DNA of 64,000 nt from NCBI GenBank assembly GCA_963793785.1, contig CAWCBH010000003.1, positions 1,798,001 to 1,862,000 of the forward strand. Direction: 5' to 3'. Origin of the DNA: CAWCBH01 sp963793785. GTDB lineage: Bacteria > Actinomycetota > Thermoleophilia > Solirubrobacterales > 70-9. Position 1 is the first letter of the stretch. The number at the start of each line of letters is the position of its first letter. The position numbers and the translations under genes are program-made. Positions 63,206 to 64,000 of this stretch are shown here, piece after piece. The notes below the pieces were generated by a model. The model was not told the origin of the DNA. It ran no database searches and worked only from the letters and a program-made list of their open reading frames with translations.

Positions 63206-63565
63206 TCAGACGGCCGCGGCGGCGGCTTGCCGGGCTGCCTGCTCAGCATCGGCGGGCAGCCAGCGGCGCCCGTAGCTGCGCATGTCCTCGATCAGCGGCA
63301 CCAGCGCCCGCCCCTTCTCGGTCAGCGCGTACTCGACCCGCGGCGGCACCTCGGGGAAGGTGTGGCGGGCGACGATCTCCTCCTCCTCCAGCGCCCGCAG
63401 GCGCAGCGAGAGAGTGCGCGGGCTGATCCCCTCGAGCGACCGCTCCAGCTCGCAGAAACGGCTGCTGCCGTCGGCCAGGTCGCGGATGATCAGGAGGGTC
63501 CACTTGCCGGAGACGATCTCCGCGGTCCGGCAGACCGGACATCGTGAGTTGCTGATCGCGCTCAT
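63206..63565 (-). CDS. HxlR-family transcriptional regulator
   Basis: 119 residues with the HxlR pattern: CPVCRTAEIVSGKWTLLIIR, SRFCELERSLEGISPRTLSL and RLRALEEEEIVARHTFPEVP with VEYALTEKGRALVPLIEDMR. Winged-helix dimer, often responsive to formaldehyde, redox or aromatic ligands. There is a Cys near the N-terminus (Cys9, Cys12). Dyads upstream at 63580 and 63606 suggest autoregulation. The target genes are unknown; the flanking genes are an Ig-like repeat protein and an unknown. Confidence 0.9.
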   Translation of the reverse strand: MSAISNSRCPVCRTAEIVSGKWTLLIIRDLADGSSRFCELERSLEGISPRTLSLRLRALEEEEIVARHTFPEVPPRVEYALTEKGRALVPLIEDMRSYGRRWLPADAEQAARQAAAAAV

Positions 63566-63579
63566 CAGATCGATTCGGC

Positions 63580-63593
63580 CTCGCTTCAGCGAG
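63580..63593. promoter_or_regulatory. 14-bp dyad in the hxlR leader
   Basis: CTCGCT-TC-AGCGAG is a perfect dyad. It overlaps the -10 box and contains GCTTCA, also found in the larger dyad at 63606. Confidence 0.45.
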
Positions 63594-63597
63594 TATA
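63592..63597 (-). promoter_or_regulatory. -10 box (TATACT) of the hxlR gene
   Basis: TATACT on the minus strand, 26 bases before ATG 63565. A candidate -35 (TTCAGA, 63615-63620) lies 17 bases upstream inside the dyad. Confidence 0.5.
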
Positions 63598-63605
63598 GCC
63601 CCGTG

Positions 63606-63622
63606 GCTTCATTATCTGAAGC
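63606..63622. promoter_or_regulatory. 17-bp perfect dyad, HxlR operator candidate
   Basis: GCTTCA-5 bases-TGAAGC overlaps the probable -35 of the hxlR promoter, as expected for an autorepressor. The half-site GCTTCA recurs at 63583-63588. Confidence 0.5.
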
Positions 63623-63659
63623 ATGGGCGCCGGCTGTCAGCGGGCGGCTTTTGCGCGGC

Positions 63660-64000
63660 TCAGCGGTTGTGCTCGATGTCGACGACCGTCAGCCGGTAGG
63701 CGCGCTCGTCGTCTTCGTCGCCGTAGAGGACGGTGATCGTGTCGCCGACCTGGACGGCAAGCCGCTCGCAGCGGTCGGACCCCTTCAGGCATTCCGCTTC
63801 GCCGTAGACGGCGTTGACCTCACTGGTGACCCGGAAGATCGCCTTGCCGCCCTTGCCGTCGGGACCGTTGAAGATCAACAGCGGGTTGTCCTCGCCGGGA
63901 AGGATCGTCGGCTCGCTGAGCTTCTGCAGCTTCATGTCGTCGGTGGGGCCGGCGCGCAGGCTGACCACGTAGGCGGGCTCGGGCTCCTCCTCGGGCGGCA
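63660..64000 (-). CDS. C-terminal part of an unknown protein, cut by the window edge
   Basis: The frame is open from the right edge. GTG 63968 is a possible start, but PPEEEPEPAY precedes it in frame, so the protein probably begins beyond 64000. The visible 113 residues end AYRLTVVDIEHNR and contain LIFNGPDGKGGKAIFRVTSE and a Cys pair (AECLKGSDRCERL). A single beta-rich domain is likely. I recognise no family. Confidence 0.55.
   Translation of the reverse strand, partial: PPEEEPEPAYVVSLRAGPTDDMKLQKLSEPTILPGEDNPLLIFNGPDGKGGKAIFRVTSEVNAVYGEAECLKGSDRCERLAVQVGDTITVLYGDEDDERAYRLTVVDIEHNR

Overview
The window is about 70% GC. It reads like the chromosome of a high-GC actinobacterium, most plausibly of the Thermoleophilia/Solirubrobacterales type. 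That placement is inference: there is no rRNA or ribosomal marker here, and it rests on GC content, the electron-transfer-flavoprotein and cobalamin-mutase genes, an ArsA-type ATPase pair, and a methyltransferase/GH57/GT4 trio resembling the mycobacterial methylglucose-lipopolysaccharide locus. I see no rRNA, tRNA, CRISPR array, insertion sequence or phage. Nearly every base is coding, and no stretch over 300 bases lacks a gene. Many genes are broken by frame changes. Most that I traced are repaired by removing one inserted base, which points to uncorrected long-read insertions rather than pseudogenes, so I annotate these as single CDSs.

Layout. 1-5.2 kb: end of an unknown gene, a strong terminator, a 54-residue ORF, and the etfB-etfA-ETF dehydrogenase operon behind a TetR/FadR-like operator, then an SDR. 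5.2-10.7 kb: secreted proteins (LVIVD-like, CSLREA beta-helix, sulfatase). 10.7-22.3 kb: split methylmalonyl-CoA mutase, M50 protease, thiolase, HAD phosphatase, leucyl aminopeptidase, GMC oxidoreductase, aldehyde dehydrogenase and SnoaL-like proteins.

22.1-33.3 kb is the most unusual part. A minus-strand operon encodes an HPr-kinase-like protein, a 41-residue peptide with an excellent ribosome site, and a radical SAM enzyme with a C-terminal PqqD-like (RRE) domain. A divergent plus-strand operon from an overlapping promoter encodes a PqqD protein with a peptide-like tail, a second HPr-kinase-like protein, two GT2 enzymes, two NTP_transf_5-like nucleotidyltransferases around another PqqD protein, a GT4, a Gfo/Idh/MocA oxidoreductase and a further transferase. 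It looks like an undescribed RiPP-type peptide modification locus joined to surface glycan genes. 33.3-40.6 kb runs the other way: four GT2 enzymes, a Wzt/Wzm-type ABC exporter and a DUF2723 membrane protein.

40.7-53.6 kb: acyl-CoA dehydrogenase, PhoX-like protein, GT-C membrane glycosyltransferase, MeaB-like GTPase with a PRC-barrel protein, hexapeptide acyltransferase, the methyltransferase-GH57-GT4 operon, a second methyltransferase, a class III cyclase and a LON-domain protein. 53.7-64 kb: gamma-glutamyltransferase, ParA and FtsZ that both carry long disordered N-terminal extensions, the ArsA-like pair, an unrecognised 534-residue protein, an Ig-like repeat surface protein, an HxlR regulator with dyad operators and a truncated unknown gene.

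Two global habits stand out. Many first genes of operons have a TANNNT box (often TAGACT) only 6-10 bases before the start codon, as expected for leaderless transcripts. Convergent genes commonly overlap by exactly four bases through interlocked stop codons (CTAG or CTAA).
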